DNA of 64,000 nucleotides from Paraburkholderia lycopersici (GTDB taxonomy: Bacteria; Pseudomonadota; Gammaproteobacteria; Burkholderiales; Burkholderiaceae). The position numbers were made by a program, and so were the translations under genes. Each line of letters starts with the position of its first letter. Positions within the stretch are counted from its first letter, which is position 1. The notes beneath the pieces were generated by a model that ran no database searches, was not told the DNA's origin, and saw only the letters and a program-made list of their open reading frames with translations. Shown piece by piece: positions 23,625 through 32,757 of this stretch. The DNA lies in contig NZ_FMYQ01000007.1 in NCBI RefSeq assembly GCF_900096975.1, positions 165,900 through 229,899 of the forward strand, given 5' to 3'.

Positions 23625-25064
23625 ATGATCGAAAAAACGAAGGAGGAAATGAATCGCGAATGGGCCGAGCGCCTGCGCGCGGAATCGCATTGGGTGGCAC
23701 AGCAGCGACTGTATTTGCTGGTGCTCGTCGTCGTAGTCGTGAATATTGCGGGCGGCGGTCTCTCGTTGCTTGCCGTGAACATGCCAGGCCAGATTCGCGT
23801 TTGGCCCCTGCCCATCTTCCTGCTGGCGGCTCTGACCACGGCGCTCGTGTCGGCGCCGTTCATCGCGTTCCTCACGCTTGGCTGGTATGTGCGATACCGG
23901 GAGTTCGAGAACAGTCTCAAGTGCGAGGCGCTGTCGGCGTATCTGCAACGCTTCTGGTCGAAGTGGCTCATTGATGCGCTAAACGGCTCGCAGCCGGTCG
24001 CGGACGTCCCGTCGCGGCAAGCCGGCACGGCAGCGCCGCCAGAAAGCCAGGCTGCGCCGAACGCGTTTTCCGCGCCGCCACAAGGCGCCCCTGCGGACTG
24101 GCGCAACCAGGCCGACAGGAGCTTCGAGTTGTGCGACCGGCTGTTCTCGCATATCTATCACCAGCAATATGGCCTCGCGGCTTTCGTGCCGCCATTCTGC
24201 ATTCTTGTCGTAATGGTCTACGCGGCGTCCGCGATCGTGGGTTGGGTGTATATGTGCGCCTCCTGCGGCAAACCCGCAGCCACGTGCATTTTCGGCCTGA
24301 GCGTGCCCGGCATTCTGGCGTCGTTTGCCGGCGCGTTTTTCTTTGTCGCGAGTGATTCGGTGCTGGCCGTGAGGCGCCGCGCACTCAACGTTTCGGACAT
24401 CTACTGGTATTCGCTGCGGCTCTTGCTCGCGATTCCGTTTGCCCTCGTTGCGGGCGCGATCGACGAAGCCGGCAAAGGGGCGACGGTACTGACGTTCGTC
24501 ATCGCGACGTTGCCGCTGGGCGAGATCGTGAAGCAGGTGCGGCGCGTGGCGGCAAAAAACTTCTCGACATTCGAGGCGAAGAAGGATGAGCCCGATCAGT
24601 TGCTGAACTTGAGCGGCGTGACGAAGTCCGTTTCGCAAACGCTGCAGGTCGAAGGCATCGACTCGATCGAACAAGTGGCGGCGGCGGACCCCGTCACGCT
24701 TTCCATCCGCACGGGCTTTCCGTTTCGCTTCACCTTGCGGCTGGGGTCGCAGGCCATCGTGCGCAGACATTTCGGGGACGGCGCGGCGCAACTGCTACCC
24801 ATCGGCCTGGGCGACGTCGTGCCCATCTATCTGCTCGTGCAGGCGATGGACGGCGAGGGGGCGCCGCCCGTCGCGTTGCCTCCCGGCGCCGTGCCGCAAG
24901 CCGACGAGAAGAACCTCATCGTCACGAACGCGGCGGCGCGCCTCTTTCCCAATGACAATGGCGACCAGCGCGAAGCCGTGGTGAAAATGAAATTCCGCCA
25001 GATCGCAGCGGAAGAGTACACGCTCATGCTCGTCAAGATCACGCCGCTCGACCCCGCGCTCTAA
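23625..25064 (+). CDS. Membrane protein of unknown function with a helix-hairpin-helix-like region
   Basis: 479 residues, not recognised as a named family. Visible parts are an N-terminal charged helix; a TM pair at about 29-51 and 62-88; a Pro/Ala/Gln-rich cytoplasmic linker (125-160); a second set of hydrophobic segments at 185-210, 225-245 and 262-300 with a four-Cys patch (CASCGKPAATC near 211-221); and a soluble C-terminus from 310. The stretch SQTLQVEGIDSIEQVAAADP (about 337-356) followed by VTLSIRTGF has the hairpin pattern of HhH domains. A good ribosome binding site (ACGAGGAG) precedes the ATG. It interrupts the arabinose cluster and has its own upstream region, so it is probably unrelated to sugar use. 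Confidence 0.85.
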   Translation: MIEKTKEEMNREWAERLRAESHWVAQQRLYLLVLVVVVVNIAGGGLSLLAVNMPGQIRVWPLPIFLLAALTTALVSAPFIAFLTLGWYVRYREFENSLKCEALSAYLQRFWSKWLIDALNGSQPVADVPSRQAGTAAPPESQAAPNAFSAPPQGAPADWRNQADRSFELCDRLFSHIYHQQYGLAAFVPPFCILVVMVYAASAIVGWVYMCASCGKPAATCIFGLSVPGILASFAGAFFFVASDSVLAVRRRALNVSDIYWYSLRLLLAIPFALVAGAIDEAGKGATVLTFVIATLPLGEIVKQVRRVAAKNFSTFEAKKDEPDQLLNLSGVTKSVSQTLQVEGIDSIEQVAAADPVTLSIRTGFPFRFTLRLGSQAIVRRHFGDGAAQLLPIGLGDVVPIYLLVQAMDGEGAPPVALPPGAVPQADEKNLIVTNAAARLFPNDNGDQREAVVKMKFRQIAAEEYTLMLVKITPLDPAL

Positions 25065-25148
25065 GGCACGACGGGATTCGGCACGACGGGATTCGGGCGC
25101 GCCGCTCACGCGCTCACGTCTTTCGACGACGATCTCGCATGGTCGGCG

Positions 25149-25874
25149 CTACGTTTCGAGCGCCGCGCCACCCAGAATCGAATTCGCGTCGGCTCGCGCG
25201 TTGTCGAGCTGCACGACGCTCGCCTGCCGTGCCGCCAGCGCGTCGCCATGCTCGATCGCCGTGAGTATCGCCTTGTGGCGCGGCAACGAAAGCGCATGCG
25301 TATTCGGATGGCGGCTCGTGAGCTTGATCGATTCGGAAAGCGCGAGCGAAAGCATATTGCCGATATAGGCGAGCATATCGTTGTGCGTGGCCGCCATGAT
25401 CGCGCGGTGGAATTCCAGGTCGGGCGTGAGCAGGTCAGCCGCGGTTTGCGCCTGCTCCATGTGCGCGTAGGCCGCGGCGATGCGCGCGCGATCCTCGTCG
25501 GTTGCCGAGATGGCGGCCAGCGCGGCGGCGGCGGGCTCGATGATCTGCCGCACTGTCATGAGCGAGCGGAAGAATTCGCCTTCCGGAATGCTGTTGACGG
25601 TCCAGTACAGCACGTCGGGATCGAGCATGTGCCAGTCTTCGCGCGGTCGCACCACGCTGCCCACGCGCGGCTTCGAAACCACGAGCCCCTTCGCGACGAG
25701 TACGCGCGTGGCCTCGCGCAGCACGGGGCGGCTCACGCCATAGGACTCGCATAGCGTGGGTTCGGCGGGGAGGCGCTGCCCGGGCGCGAGCGCGCCGCCG
25801 ACGATCTGCATGCCGAGCTCCTGCACGATGCGCGCGTGCATGCTCTTGCGTTTCTCGAGATTGCGGTAATCCAT
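25149..25874 (-). CDS. FadR-subfamily GntR transcriptional regulator of the sugar cluster
   Basis: 241-residue regulator: winged helix-turn-helix at about 8-75 (GGALAPGQRLPAEPTLCESYGVSRPVLREATRVLVAKGLV) and an FCD ligand-binding domain at about 90-225 (SLMTVRQIIEPAAAALAA, LEFHRAIMAATHNDMLAYIG, LPRHKAILTAIEHGDALAARQA) with the acidic/His residues that bind metal and carboxylate ligands. Start chosen at ATG 25874 (MDYRNLEKRKS); an upstream TTG would add seven residues. It is the last gene of the ABC transporter transcription unit and probably responds to a sugar acid such as L-arabonate or L-KDA; the ligand is inference. Confidence 0.9.
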   Translation of the reverse strand: MDYRNLEKRKSMHARIVQELGMQIVGGALAPGQRLPAEPTLCESYGVSRPVLREATRVLVAKGLVVSKPRVGSVVRPREDWHMLDPDVLYWTVNSIPEGEFFRSLMTVRQIIEPAAAALAAISATDEDRARIAAAYAHMEQAQTAADLLTPDLEFHRAIMAATHNDMLAYIGNMLSLALSESIKLTSRHPNTHALSLPRHKAILTAIEHGDALAARQASVVQLDNARADANSILGGAALET

Positions 25875-25927
25875 GATTGTCCGGCCGGGGAGCAACCCGT
25901 CGGAGCGTCCCCCTGGTCATTGGGTCA

Positions 25928-26740
25928 CTACGCGCTGCCTGCGCGCATTGCCCGATATTCCCGCCGCACGATGTCCATCAGCTCAGCTACCGAGGTATTG
26001 GCGCTGTGCTGCTCGTACGTCACGCGGCCGCGCTGCATCAACATGATGCGATCCGCGATATCGAGCGTCTGCGCATAGTTGTGCATGATCATGATAATCG
26101 ATAGCCCGCCCTTTTCCTTCAAACGCATGATGAGATCGATGATGAGGCCTGCTTCGCGCGCCCCCATCGCCGCGAGCGGCTCGTCCAGCAGCAGGATTCT
26201 GGCGTTCGAATGCACGGCTCGCGCCACCGCGATGGCCTGGCGCTGTCCGCCCGAAAGGCGCTCTACGGGCAGATCCACCGAGGGAACGTGTACGCCGATG
26301 TCGTCGAGAAGCTGCGCCGCGCGCTCGCGCATCTGCTTGTGATCGAGCAGTCTGAAGAGGCCGCGCCGCACGATCTCGCGGTTTAGAAACATGTTGTGGT
26401 AAATGCTTAGCGAATTCGCCAGCGCGAGGTCCTGATAAACGCATTCGATGCCGAGCGAGCGCGCATGGTCGACCGAGCGCAGCAGCGTTTCGTTGCCGTC
26501 GATGTGCAGCGTGCCGCTCGTCTGCTGATGAAAGCCCGTGAGGATCTTCACGAGCGTGGACTTGCCCGCGCCATTGTCGCCGAGTATGCCGAGAATTTCG
26601 CCGCGCCCGAGCGTGAGCGAAACGCCGTCGAGCGCCGTGACCGCGCCAAAGCGCTTCACGATGTTCTCGCCGTGCAGTGCGAGCGGGGCGTCGGCGGTGA
26701 CGCCCGCGCCCGCCGTGGAAGCTTGCGGTTCGTTCATCAT
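25928..26740 (-). CDS. Sugar ABC transporter ATP-binding protein (single-domain, CUT2-like)
   Basis: 270-residue ATPase with Walker A GDNGAGKST (about 56-64), Q-loop VYQDLALANSLSIYHNMFLNRE, signature LSGGQRQAIAVARA and Walker B ILLLDEPLAAMG, with switch His in IMIMHNY. Unlike classical AraG or RbsA, which carry two ATPase domains in about 500 residues, this has one, as in the FrcA-type branch of the CUT2 family. The start overlaps the permease stop by four bases. It pairs with the permease and binding protein upstream and most likely imports L-arabinose or a related pentose or hexose. Confidence 0.92.
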   Translation of the reverse strand: MMNEPQASTAGAGVTADAPLALHGENIVKRFGAVTALDGVSLTLGRGEILGILGDNGAGKSTLVKILTGFHQQTSGTLHIDGNETLLRSVDHARSLGIECVYQDLALANSLSIYHNMFLNREIVRRGLFRLLDHKQMRERAAQLLDDIGVHVPSVDLPVERLSGGQRQAIAVARAVHSNARILLLDEPLAAMGAREAGLIIDLIMRLKEKGGLSIIMIMHNYAQTLDIADRIMLMQRGRVTYEQHSANTSVAELMDIVRREYRAMRAGSA

Positions 26741-27750
26741 CGGCTCCCTTTGCGGCGCAGGCGCCCGACATGAATATTGAAGATCATGGCCGCGAGAATC
26801 GCCGCGCCGAGAATGATGTTGAACGTGAACGCGTTGATGCCGATGAGCGTGAAGCCGTCGTTGAGGATGCCGAGCACGGCCGCGCCGACGAGGCCGCCCA
26901 CGATCGTGCCCGAGCCGCCCGTGAGCGGTGTGCCGCCGATCACGGCCGAGGCCACGGCAAGGAACATGATCTGGTTGCCGCCGGCCTGCGGATCGATCGA
27001 GGTGATGCGAAAGCCTTCCAGAATGCCGGTGAAGCCCGCGAGCACGGCGGCGATGACGAAGTTGCCAAGGCGCAGCCGGTTCACGTGAATGCCGGCTTCG
27101 CTGGCACCCAGCGGATTCGCGCCCGCGGCCTGCGTATGCAGGCCCCAGCGCGTGTGCCGCAGCAACACGTGCATCGCGAACGCGATCGCAACGGTCCAGA
27201 TGATCTCGCTATAGCCCCACGCGCCCATGAAGGCTGCGAATTCGGGCGAGCCCGGCGCTTGAACCGGCGTGCCGCGCGACACCGTGAGCGTGATGCCGTT
27301 GATGAGGAAAAGCGTGCCGAGCGTCGTGACGAACGAGGGCAGGCGCAGCCACACGGTCACGGCGCCGTTCACGAAGCCGACGACGCCCGCGGCCAAGAGG
27401 CCCCCGATCACGGCGAGCCACATCGGCGCGCCCGCGTCGTTGGCGAACGCCATCATGAACGGCGCGAACGCGAACACCATGCCCGCGGAAAGATCGATGT
27501 CGCCGCCGATCATCAGCATGATTTCGCCGAACGCGATGATCGCCACCGGCGCGACGAACTGCGAAAGGTTGACGAGACTCGCGTTGGTGAGCAGGAAATC
27601 GCGGTTGGAAAATTCGAAATACGCCGCGAGGATCATCGCCACGAGCAGGATGCGCAATTCGGGCGCCCACGCGGAGAACCATTGCCCGCGCGGGCGGGCA
27701 GCCCGCGCGGAGACTTCTGCCTTGCCAGTTTCGTTCACTGTGTTCATCAC
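26737..27750 (-). CDS. Sugar ABC transporter permease (RbsC/AraH/FrcC family)
   Basis: 337-residue inner-membrane permease with 8-10 hydrophobic spans. Family motifs include FVAPVAIIAFGEIMLMIGGDIDLSAG (about 68-93), GLLAAGVVGFVNGAVTVWLRLPSFVTTLGT and the cytoplasmic EAA-like loop GANPLGASEAGIHVNRLRLGNFVIAA. The four-base overlaps on both sides (with the binding-protein stop at 27747-27750 and the ATPase start at 26737-26740) show tight coupling. Confidence 0.93.
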   Translation of the reverse strand: MMNTVNETGKAEVSARAARPRGQWFSAWAPELRILLVAMILAAYFEFSNRDFLLTNASLVNLSQFVAPVAIIAFGEIMLMIGGDIDLSAGMVFAFAPFMMAFANDAGAPMWLAVIGGLLAAGVVGFVNGAVTVWLRLPSFVTTLGTLFLINGITLTVSRGTPVQAPGSPEFAAFMGAWGYSEIIWTVAIAFAMHVLLRHTRWGLHTQAAGANPLGASEAGIHVNRLRLGNFVIAAVLAGFTGILEGFRITSIDPQAGGNQIMFLAVASAVIGGTPLTGGSGTIVGGLVGAAVLGILNDGFTLIGINAFTFNIILGAAILAAMIFNIHVGRLRRKGSR

Positions 27751-28853
27751 GACTTGATCGCACCGCTCATCGGAACGATTTGCGGCCTGGTGGCCTTGCC
27801 TTCATAGCGCGTCGAGGTGTTCAGGTACGGCTCGACGGTTTCCTTCGTCACGAACTTCAGGCCCGTGTTGGTGTCGGCCGGGCCGACGAGTCCGCCCGAG
27901 GCGAGGAACACGAACGCCTGCATCACCGTATAGAAGCCCTGCACGTAGGGCTGCTGGTCGATCGTGAAGTCGAGGTAGCCCTCGTGAATGAGCTGCACCG
28001 TGGTCGGCAGCAGGTCGAAGCCGCCGCCGTGCACGCCCTTCGAGGGCAGGTTCGATTCCTTCATGACCTGCGCGACGCCCTGGGTGCTGCCCGCATCCAC
28101 GGCGAACATGCCTTTCACGTCCTGGTGGCCGAGATAGAACGACTTGATCTTCGAAAGCTCTTCGTTGACGGTCGCGCCCGTGGCCACGGTCTGGATCTCG
28201 ATCTTCTTGCCCGACTTCTTGATGGCGTCGCTCGCGCCGTCGAGGCGCGGCTGGATGTTGAGCTGGCCGGGCGTCGCGATGAAGAGGGCGACGAGGCCGC
28301 TGTCGACGAGGCTCACGATGCGCTCGCCCATCTGGTAGCCCGAGAGATACAGGTCCTGGCCGATATAGGCGAGGCGCGGATTCTTTTTGCCGCGCGGCGC
28401 GTCGGCGTTATAGGCGAAGACCGGAATGCCCGCGTCGAGCGCCGCTTGAATGGGCTTGTCGAAGGCGGTGGGGTCGACGATCGGCACGGCGATCGCGTCG
28501 GCCTTCGCGGCGATCGCCGCGTTCACGGCGCGCACCATTTCGCCTGCATCGGAGGTGGCCGAGCCGGTCCACTGGTAGTCCATGCCGAGCAGCGAGCACG
28601 CGTCCTGAATGCCGTATTGCGTCGGCACGAAGAACGGATTCGTGGTGACGTGGTTGACGAACACGATCTTCCACTTCTTGTGCGAAGGAAAGGCCGCTTC
28701 GGCCGCCTGGGCCGTCGAAATGAATCCGCCGCCCGCGGCTACCGCGCCGAGCAGCGAGAGCGCCGCGCCCAGCCCCGCACCTTGCATCAGGCCGCGCCGG
28801 CCCGTGTCGATCAAGCTCTTGCCGTCTTTTGCGTCATCCCGATCGTGCGCCAT
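27747..28853 (-). CDS. Sugar ABC transporter substrate-binding protein with Tat-type signal
   Basis: 368-residue periplasmic binding protein of the RbsB/ChvE-like family and first gene of the transporter operon. The N-terminus carries a twin-arginine-like signal (DTGRRGLMQGAGLGAALSLLG, residues about 16-36) with cleavage near AQA-AEA. The mature domain begins KIVFVNHVTTNPFFVPTQYG; AIPIVDPTAFDKPI-like and PVFAYNADAP loops mark the sugar-binding cleft. The genomic setting beside oxidative arabinose genes suggests L-arabinose/galactose as ligand, but this is inferred. Confidence 0.92.
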   Translation of the reverse strand: MAHDRDDAKDGKSLIDTGRRGLMQGAGLGAALSLLGAVAAGGGFISTAQAAEAAFPSHKKWKIVFVNHVTTNPFFVPTQYGIQDACSLLGMDYQWTGSATSDAGEMVRAVNAAIAAKADAIAVPIVDPTAFDKPIQAALDAGIPVFAYNADAPRGKKNPRLAYIGQDLYLSGYQMGERIVSLVDSGLVALFIATPGQLNIQPRLDGASDAIKKSGKKIEIQTVATGATVNEELSKIKSFYLGHQDVKGMFAVDAGSTQGVAQVMKESNLPSKGVHGGGFDLLPTTVQLIHEGYLDFTIDQQPYVQGFYTVMQAFVFLASGGLVGPADTNTGLKFVTKETVEPYLNTSTRYEGKATRPQIVPMSGAIKS

Positions 28854-29775
28854 GTCTTCCTCCGGTCTTGTCTTCGTGGTCGATGTGGTCGACTTGTCGT
28901 CGAACAGCGTGCAGTTGCCTGGACAGTACCGGTGGGTTCGCGTGCGCGACGTTCTCGTCGACTGCTGAAAACGCTCGCTTGCGCAAGGGACGACCGCAGC
29001 GAACGCGCGTTCGCCCGGCGCCGACGGTACCGCAAAAAGCTTAGTGCAGCGTGATGAGGCCTCCTAATCCATGTATACCCGTAACTAATCCATAGCGGCG
29101 CTGCGCCGATGACGGGCGGCTTACGTGCCGCCTGCCGCGTTCCGCATGCGCGGCGCGGGCGGCCGGATCAGGCAGACGGGCACCACGACCATGGCTTTCA
29201 CGACGAGCGTGGCTTCGGGCGGCAGCGATCGAACGAGTGATGTCCCTGAGCGTCCGGACGATGAGCGCGCCGGGTGCGTCGCGTTCGAGTTGAGCCCGCA
29301 TTGTTGCCGTCATGTCGCGGAACGCACGAACGCCGAAACATCGCGGCCTTCCTTCATGCGGTCTCCGGTGCGACAGGCCGTGGCGTGACGCATGGCGTCG
29401 CGCGGCGAGGAAGGCTTCATGACATGGCGGTTGACGGCAGACGGACTCGCGAGATCCGGAAATGCCCCGCGGCGACGAGGCCTCTCACTATGCAAGTCGC
29501 CAGTTTCATGCGTGTCTCCGATATAGCGCTGTGCGCTGTATTTCTTTAATTCATGGCGCTACACCGCGTCCATCACGGCCAACCAGTATCACGAGAATAT
29601 CGCGCCATCGCTGACCTCCGGCTGTGCCCTCCGGTTCGCCTCAGACCGCTCCTGCCGACCCATAATAGACAAACTATATGCAACGCCAAGGCCGGTCGCG
29701 ATTAGCGTTTTCCCCATAATTCCTGGGCATATAGTCATGCTATTTATTGGGCTTTCGCACTAAGTGGGCAAAGCC
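28854..29775. promoter_or_regulatory. Divergent regulatory region between the sugar transporter operon and L-arabonate dehydratase
   Basis: A 922-base gap with no gene that I can support and lower GC near 29500-29760. It contains a direct repeat CTAATCCAT at 29064-29072 and 29085-29093, exactly 21 bases (two helix turns) apart with TATAC between, about 210-240 bases before the transporter operon. It also has an inverted pair CTATATGC (29674-29681) / GCATATAG (29727-29734), 53 bases centre to centre, 40-100 bases before the dehydratase ATG. These are candidate operators for the FadR-type regulator or another factor. Confidence 0.45.
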
Positions 29776-31518
29776 ATGAACACCCGTAAGCCCAAGCTTC
29801 GCTCGGCCGCGTGGTTCGGCACCACGGACAAAAACGGCTTCATGTACCGGAGCTGGATGAAGAATCAGGGGATCCCCGATCACGAATTTGCGGGCAAGCC
29901 GATTATCGGCATCTGCAATACGTGGTCGGAGCTCACGCCGTGCAACGCGCACTTCCGCAAGCTCGCCGAGCACGTGAAGCGCGGCGTATACGAAGCGGGC
30001 GGCTTTCCCGTCGAATTTCCCGTGTTTTCGAACGGCGAATCGAACCTGCGGCCCACGGCGATGTTCACGCGCAATCTCGCTTCAATGGATGTTGAGGAAT
30101 CCATACGAGGCAATCCGGTCGATGCGGTCGTGCTGCTCGTGGGCTGCGACAAGACCACGCCCGCGCTGCTGATGGGGGCGGCGAGCTGCGATGTGCCCGC
30201 CATCGCCGTGACGGGCGGCCCGATGCTCAACGGCAAGCACGAAGGCCGCGATATCGGCTCGGGCACGGTGGTGTGGCAACTGAGCGAGCAGGTGAAGGCG
30301 GGCAGGATCTCGATGCACGAATTCATGTCGGCGGAGTCGGGCATGTCGCGCTCGGCGGGGACCTGCAACACCATGGGCACGGCCTCGACCATGGCGTGCA
30401 TGGCCGAAGCGCTGGGCGTCACGCTGCCTCACAACGCCGCGATTCCGGCCGTCGATGCGCGGCGCTACGTGCTCGCGCATATGTCGGGCATGCGTATCGT
30501 CGAGATGGCGCTCGAAGACCTGCGTTTGTCGAAGCTGCTCACGCGCGCGGCGTTCGAAAACGCGATTCGCACCAACGCGGCGATCGGCGGCTCGACCAAT
30601 GCGGCGATCCATCTGAAAGCGATTGCAGGGCGCGTCGGCGTGCCGCTCGAACTCGACGACTGGACGCGCATCGGGCGCGGCACGCCGACCCTCGTCGACC
30701 TGCAACCGTCGGGCCGCTTCCTGATGGAGGAGTTCTATTACGCGGGGGGCCTGCCTGCCGTGTTGCGACGGCTTGGCGAAGCCAATTTGCTGCCGCATCC
30801 CGATGCGCTTACGGCGAACGGCAAAACGTTGTGGGAAAACGTGCGCGAAGCGCCCATCCATAACGCCGAAGTCATTCGCCCGCTCGACAGGCCGCTCGTG
30901 AAAGACGGCGCGTTGTGCGTGCTGCGCGGCAATCTCGCGCCGAACGGCGCGGTGCTGAAGCCTTCGGCGGCAACGCAGAGGCTGCTCAAGCATCGCGGGC
31001 CCGCCGTGGTGTTCGAGAACTTCGACGACTACAAGGCCCGTATCGGCGACCCCGATCTCGACGTCACGCCCGACTCGGTGCTCGTCATGAAGAACTGCGG
31101 CCCCAAGGGCTATCCGGGCATGGCCGAGGTGGGCAACATGGGCTTGCCGCCCAAGCTGCTCGCGCAGGGTGTAACGGACATGGTGCGCGTGTCGGATGCG
31201 CGCATGAGCGGCACGGCGTACGGCACGGTGGTGTTGCACGTGGCCCCGGAGGCGCGCGCGGGCGGCCCGCTCGCGATCGTGCGCGACGGCGACTGGATCG
31301 AGCTCGACTGCGAGAAGGGGACGCTGCGCGTCGATATCGGCGAGGACGAGATTCGCGCGCGGCTCGACGACCGGGCCGCGAACCAGCAGCCCATACCGGC
31401 CGATCGCAGCGGCTATCGCAAGCTGTATGTCGAGCACGTGCTGCAAGCCGACGAGGGCTGCGATTTCGACTTCCTGGTGGGCTGCCGCGGATCGGAGGTG
31501 CCGAGTCATTCGCACTGA
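29776..31518 (+). CDS. araC: L-arabonate dehydratase (IlvD/Edd family)
   Basis: Iron-sulfur dehydratase of 580 residues converting L-arabonate to L-2-keto-3-deoxyarabonate. The N-terminal region KPKLRSAAWFGTTDKNGFMYRSW and the C-terminal VLQADEGCDFDFLVGCRG...VPSHSH match the Azospirillum enzyme as recalled. Cluster and Mg-binding motifs are visible: ICNTWSELTPCN (Cys about 57 and 66), GCDKTTPALLMGAASCDVPA and SAGTCNTMGTASTMACMAEALG. Start at ATG 29776; an in-frame GTG 12 bases earlier is possible. The symbol follows Azospirillum nomenclature, not the E. coli AraC regulator. It diverges from the transporter operon and lies 6.5 kb from the other two pathway genes. Confidence 0.94.
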   Translation: MNTRKPKLRSAAWFGTTDKNGFMYRSWMKNQGIPDHEFAGKPIIGICNTWSELTPCNAHFRKLAEHVKRGVYEAGGFPVEFPVFSNGESNLRPTAMFTRNLASMDVEESIRGNPVDAVVLLVGCDKTTPALLMGAASCDVPAIAVTGGPMLNGKHEGRDIGSGTVVWQLSEQVKAGRISMHEFMSAESGMSRSAGTCNTMGTASTMACMAEALGVTLPHNAAIPAVDARRYVLAHMSGMRIVEMALEDLRLSKLLTRAAFENAIRTNAAIGGSTNAAIHLKAIAGRVGVPLELDDWTRIGRGTPTLVDLQPSGRFLMEEFYYAGGLPAVLRRLGEANLLPHPDALTANGKTLWENVREAPIHNAEVIRPLDRPLVKDGALCVLRGNLAPNGAVLKPSAATQRLLKHRGPAVVFENFDDYKARIGDPDLDVTPDSVLVMKNCGPKGYPGMAEVGNMGLPPKLLAQGVTDMVRVSDARMSGTAYGTVVLHVAPEARAGGPLAIVRDGDWIELDCEKGTLRVDIGEDEIRARLDDRAANQQPIPADRSGYRKLYVEHVLQADEGCDFDFLVGCRGSEVPSHSH

Positions 31519-31601
31519 GGCGCGGTTAGCGAAACGCCAACGAGGCTCGACGGATCGACAGGATTCCACGATTTCGTTTTCCTGATCGTTTGATCCGTTG
31601 C

Positions 31602-31638
31602 ATCGGCCGGTCGAATCCGCAATGCAAACCCGGCCGAT
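31602..31638. terminator. Possible bidirectional terminator hairpin between convergent genes
   Basis: ATCGGCCGG (31602-31610) pairs with CCGGCCGAT (31630-31638) around a 19-base loop, in the 126-base gap between the dehydratase stop and the epimerase stop. There is no clean T tract, so confidence is low. Confidence 0.35.
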
Positions 31639-31644
31639 CATGCG

Positions 31645-32655
31645 TCACGCCGCCTTTTGCATGCGCTCGTGGCCGAGACAGCCGAGTCCCATGAGGGTCG
31701 TTTCGATGGCTTCGTCAAGCGGCGTATGGGGTTCGCGCCCGAGTTCCGCTACGAGCCGCGTATTGTCGAGCTGCAACGGCTCGCGCCACAAATAGCGCAT
31801 CTCCATGAGTTCGCGCAAGGTCGTCACGAAGGGCGAAACGGCGCGCACGATCGCCCAGGGGAAGCGCTTGCGCTGCGGTTCCAGTCCGTGACACCGGGCC
31901 ACCCGGCAGATGGCTTCGACGATCTGCGTGCCGTCGGCGTCCCAGTGGCCGGCCAGGTGGAACGTCGCAAACGGGGGCAGCGCATCGCGGCGCGCGATCA
32001 GCTCGAGCATCGTGCGCGCGACGTCGGGTACATAGGACCAGGCGTGGCCCACGCCGCGCGTGCCGGGCTCGCGCACGACCTGCACCGGCGCGCCGGGCTT
32101 CACGAGCCCTTGCGCGAACCAGCTGTTACCGACGCGCGGCCCGAAGAAGTCGCCTGCCCGCACGACGATGCCGCGCGCGCTTGCGGCCTGCATGCGTCGC
32201 TCCATTTCGACGCGTATCGCGCCCTTGCGCGTGAGCGGCCGCTGCGGCGAGTCCTCACGCAGCAACGCAAACGCATCGGGCCCGTAGTTGTAGATGGTGC
32301 CGGGCAGCACGACGGTCGCGCCAACGGCGGACGCGGCGGCGAGCGTGTTATCGATCATCGGCAGGACGAACCGGGCCCAGCGCCGGTAGCCGGGCGGGTT
32401 TACCGCGTGCACGATCACGGCGCAGCCATGCGCCGCGTGCAGCACTGCTTCGGGCGAGAGCGCATCGCCGTCCAGCCATTCGATGCCATCGTCCGGGCGC
32501 GCGCGGGGCGCGTCCGTACCGGCCGCGCCGCCGCGCCGCAGCGCGCGCACGTGCCAGCCGGCGTCGCGCATCTGGCGCGCGACTTCGCCGCCGATGCCGC
32601 CGCTCGCGCCGAGCACGAGCGCGCGGCCTTGCCGATTCGGGGGAATTGCGTCCAT
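31645..32655 (-). CDS. NAD-dependent epimerase/dehydratase family protein
   Basis: 336-residue extended/atypical short-chain dehydrogenase. The Rossmann motif is VLGASGGIGGEVARQM (about 13-28); VLPGTIYNYGPDAFALL and VVRAGDFFGPRVGNSWF (about 165-181) are typical of NmrA/epimerase-like reductases, and the usual YxxxK is replaced or shifted (TIYNYGP), so the catalytic pattern is not canonical. Substrate unknown. It diverges from a LysR regulator 100 bases away, which probably controls it. Confidence 0.87.
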   Translation of the reverse strand: MDAIPPNRQGRALVLGASGGIGGEVARQMRDAGWHVRALRRGGAAGTDAPRARPDDGIEWLDGDALSPEAVLHAAHGCAVIVHAVNPPGYRRWARFVLPMIDNTLAAASAVGATVVLPGTIYNYGPDAFALLREDSPQRPLTRKGAIRVEMERRMQAASARGIVVRAGDFFGPRVGNSWFAQGLVKPGAPVQVVREPGTRGVGHAWSYVPDVARTMLELIARRDALPPFATFHLAGHWDADGTQIVEAICRVARCHGLEPQRKRFPWAIVRAVSPFVTTLRELMEMRYLWREPLQLDNTRLVAELGREPHTPLDEAIETTLMGLGCLGHERMQKAA

Positions 32656-32743
32656 GCCGGTTCTCCTTGCGGGTGATCTGTCATGACGGCGATTCTGCGC
32701 CGCGCAAAGGAAATAAAAAATTGGCGAACATGATCGACCCGCT

Positions 32744-32757
32744 ATACATTTATGTAT
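32744..32757. promoter_or_regulatory. Perfect inverted repeat at the LysR gene start, possible operator
   Basis: ATACAT-TT-ATGTAT forms a 14-base dyad that overlaps the LysR start codon (32756) within the divergent epimerase/LysR intergenic region. LysR proteins commonly bind such AT-rich dyads for autorepression; the assignment is inference. Confidence 0.4.
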
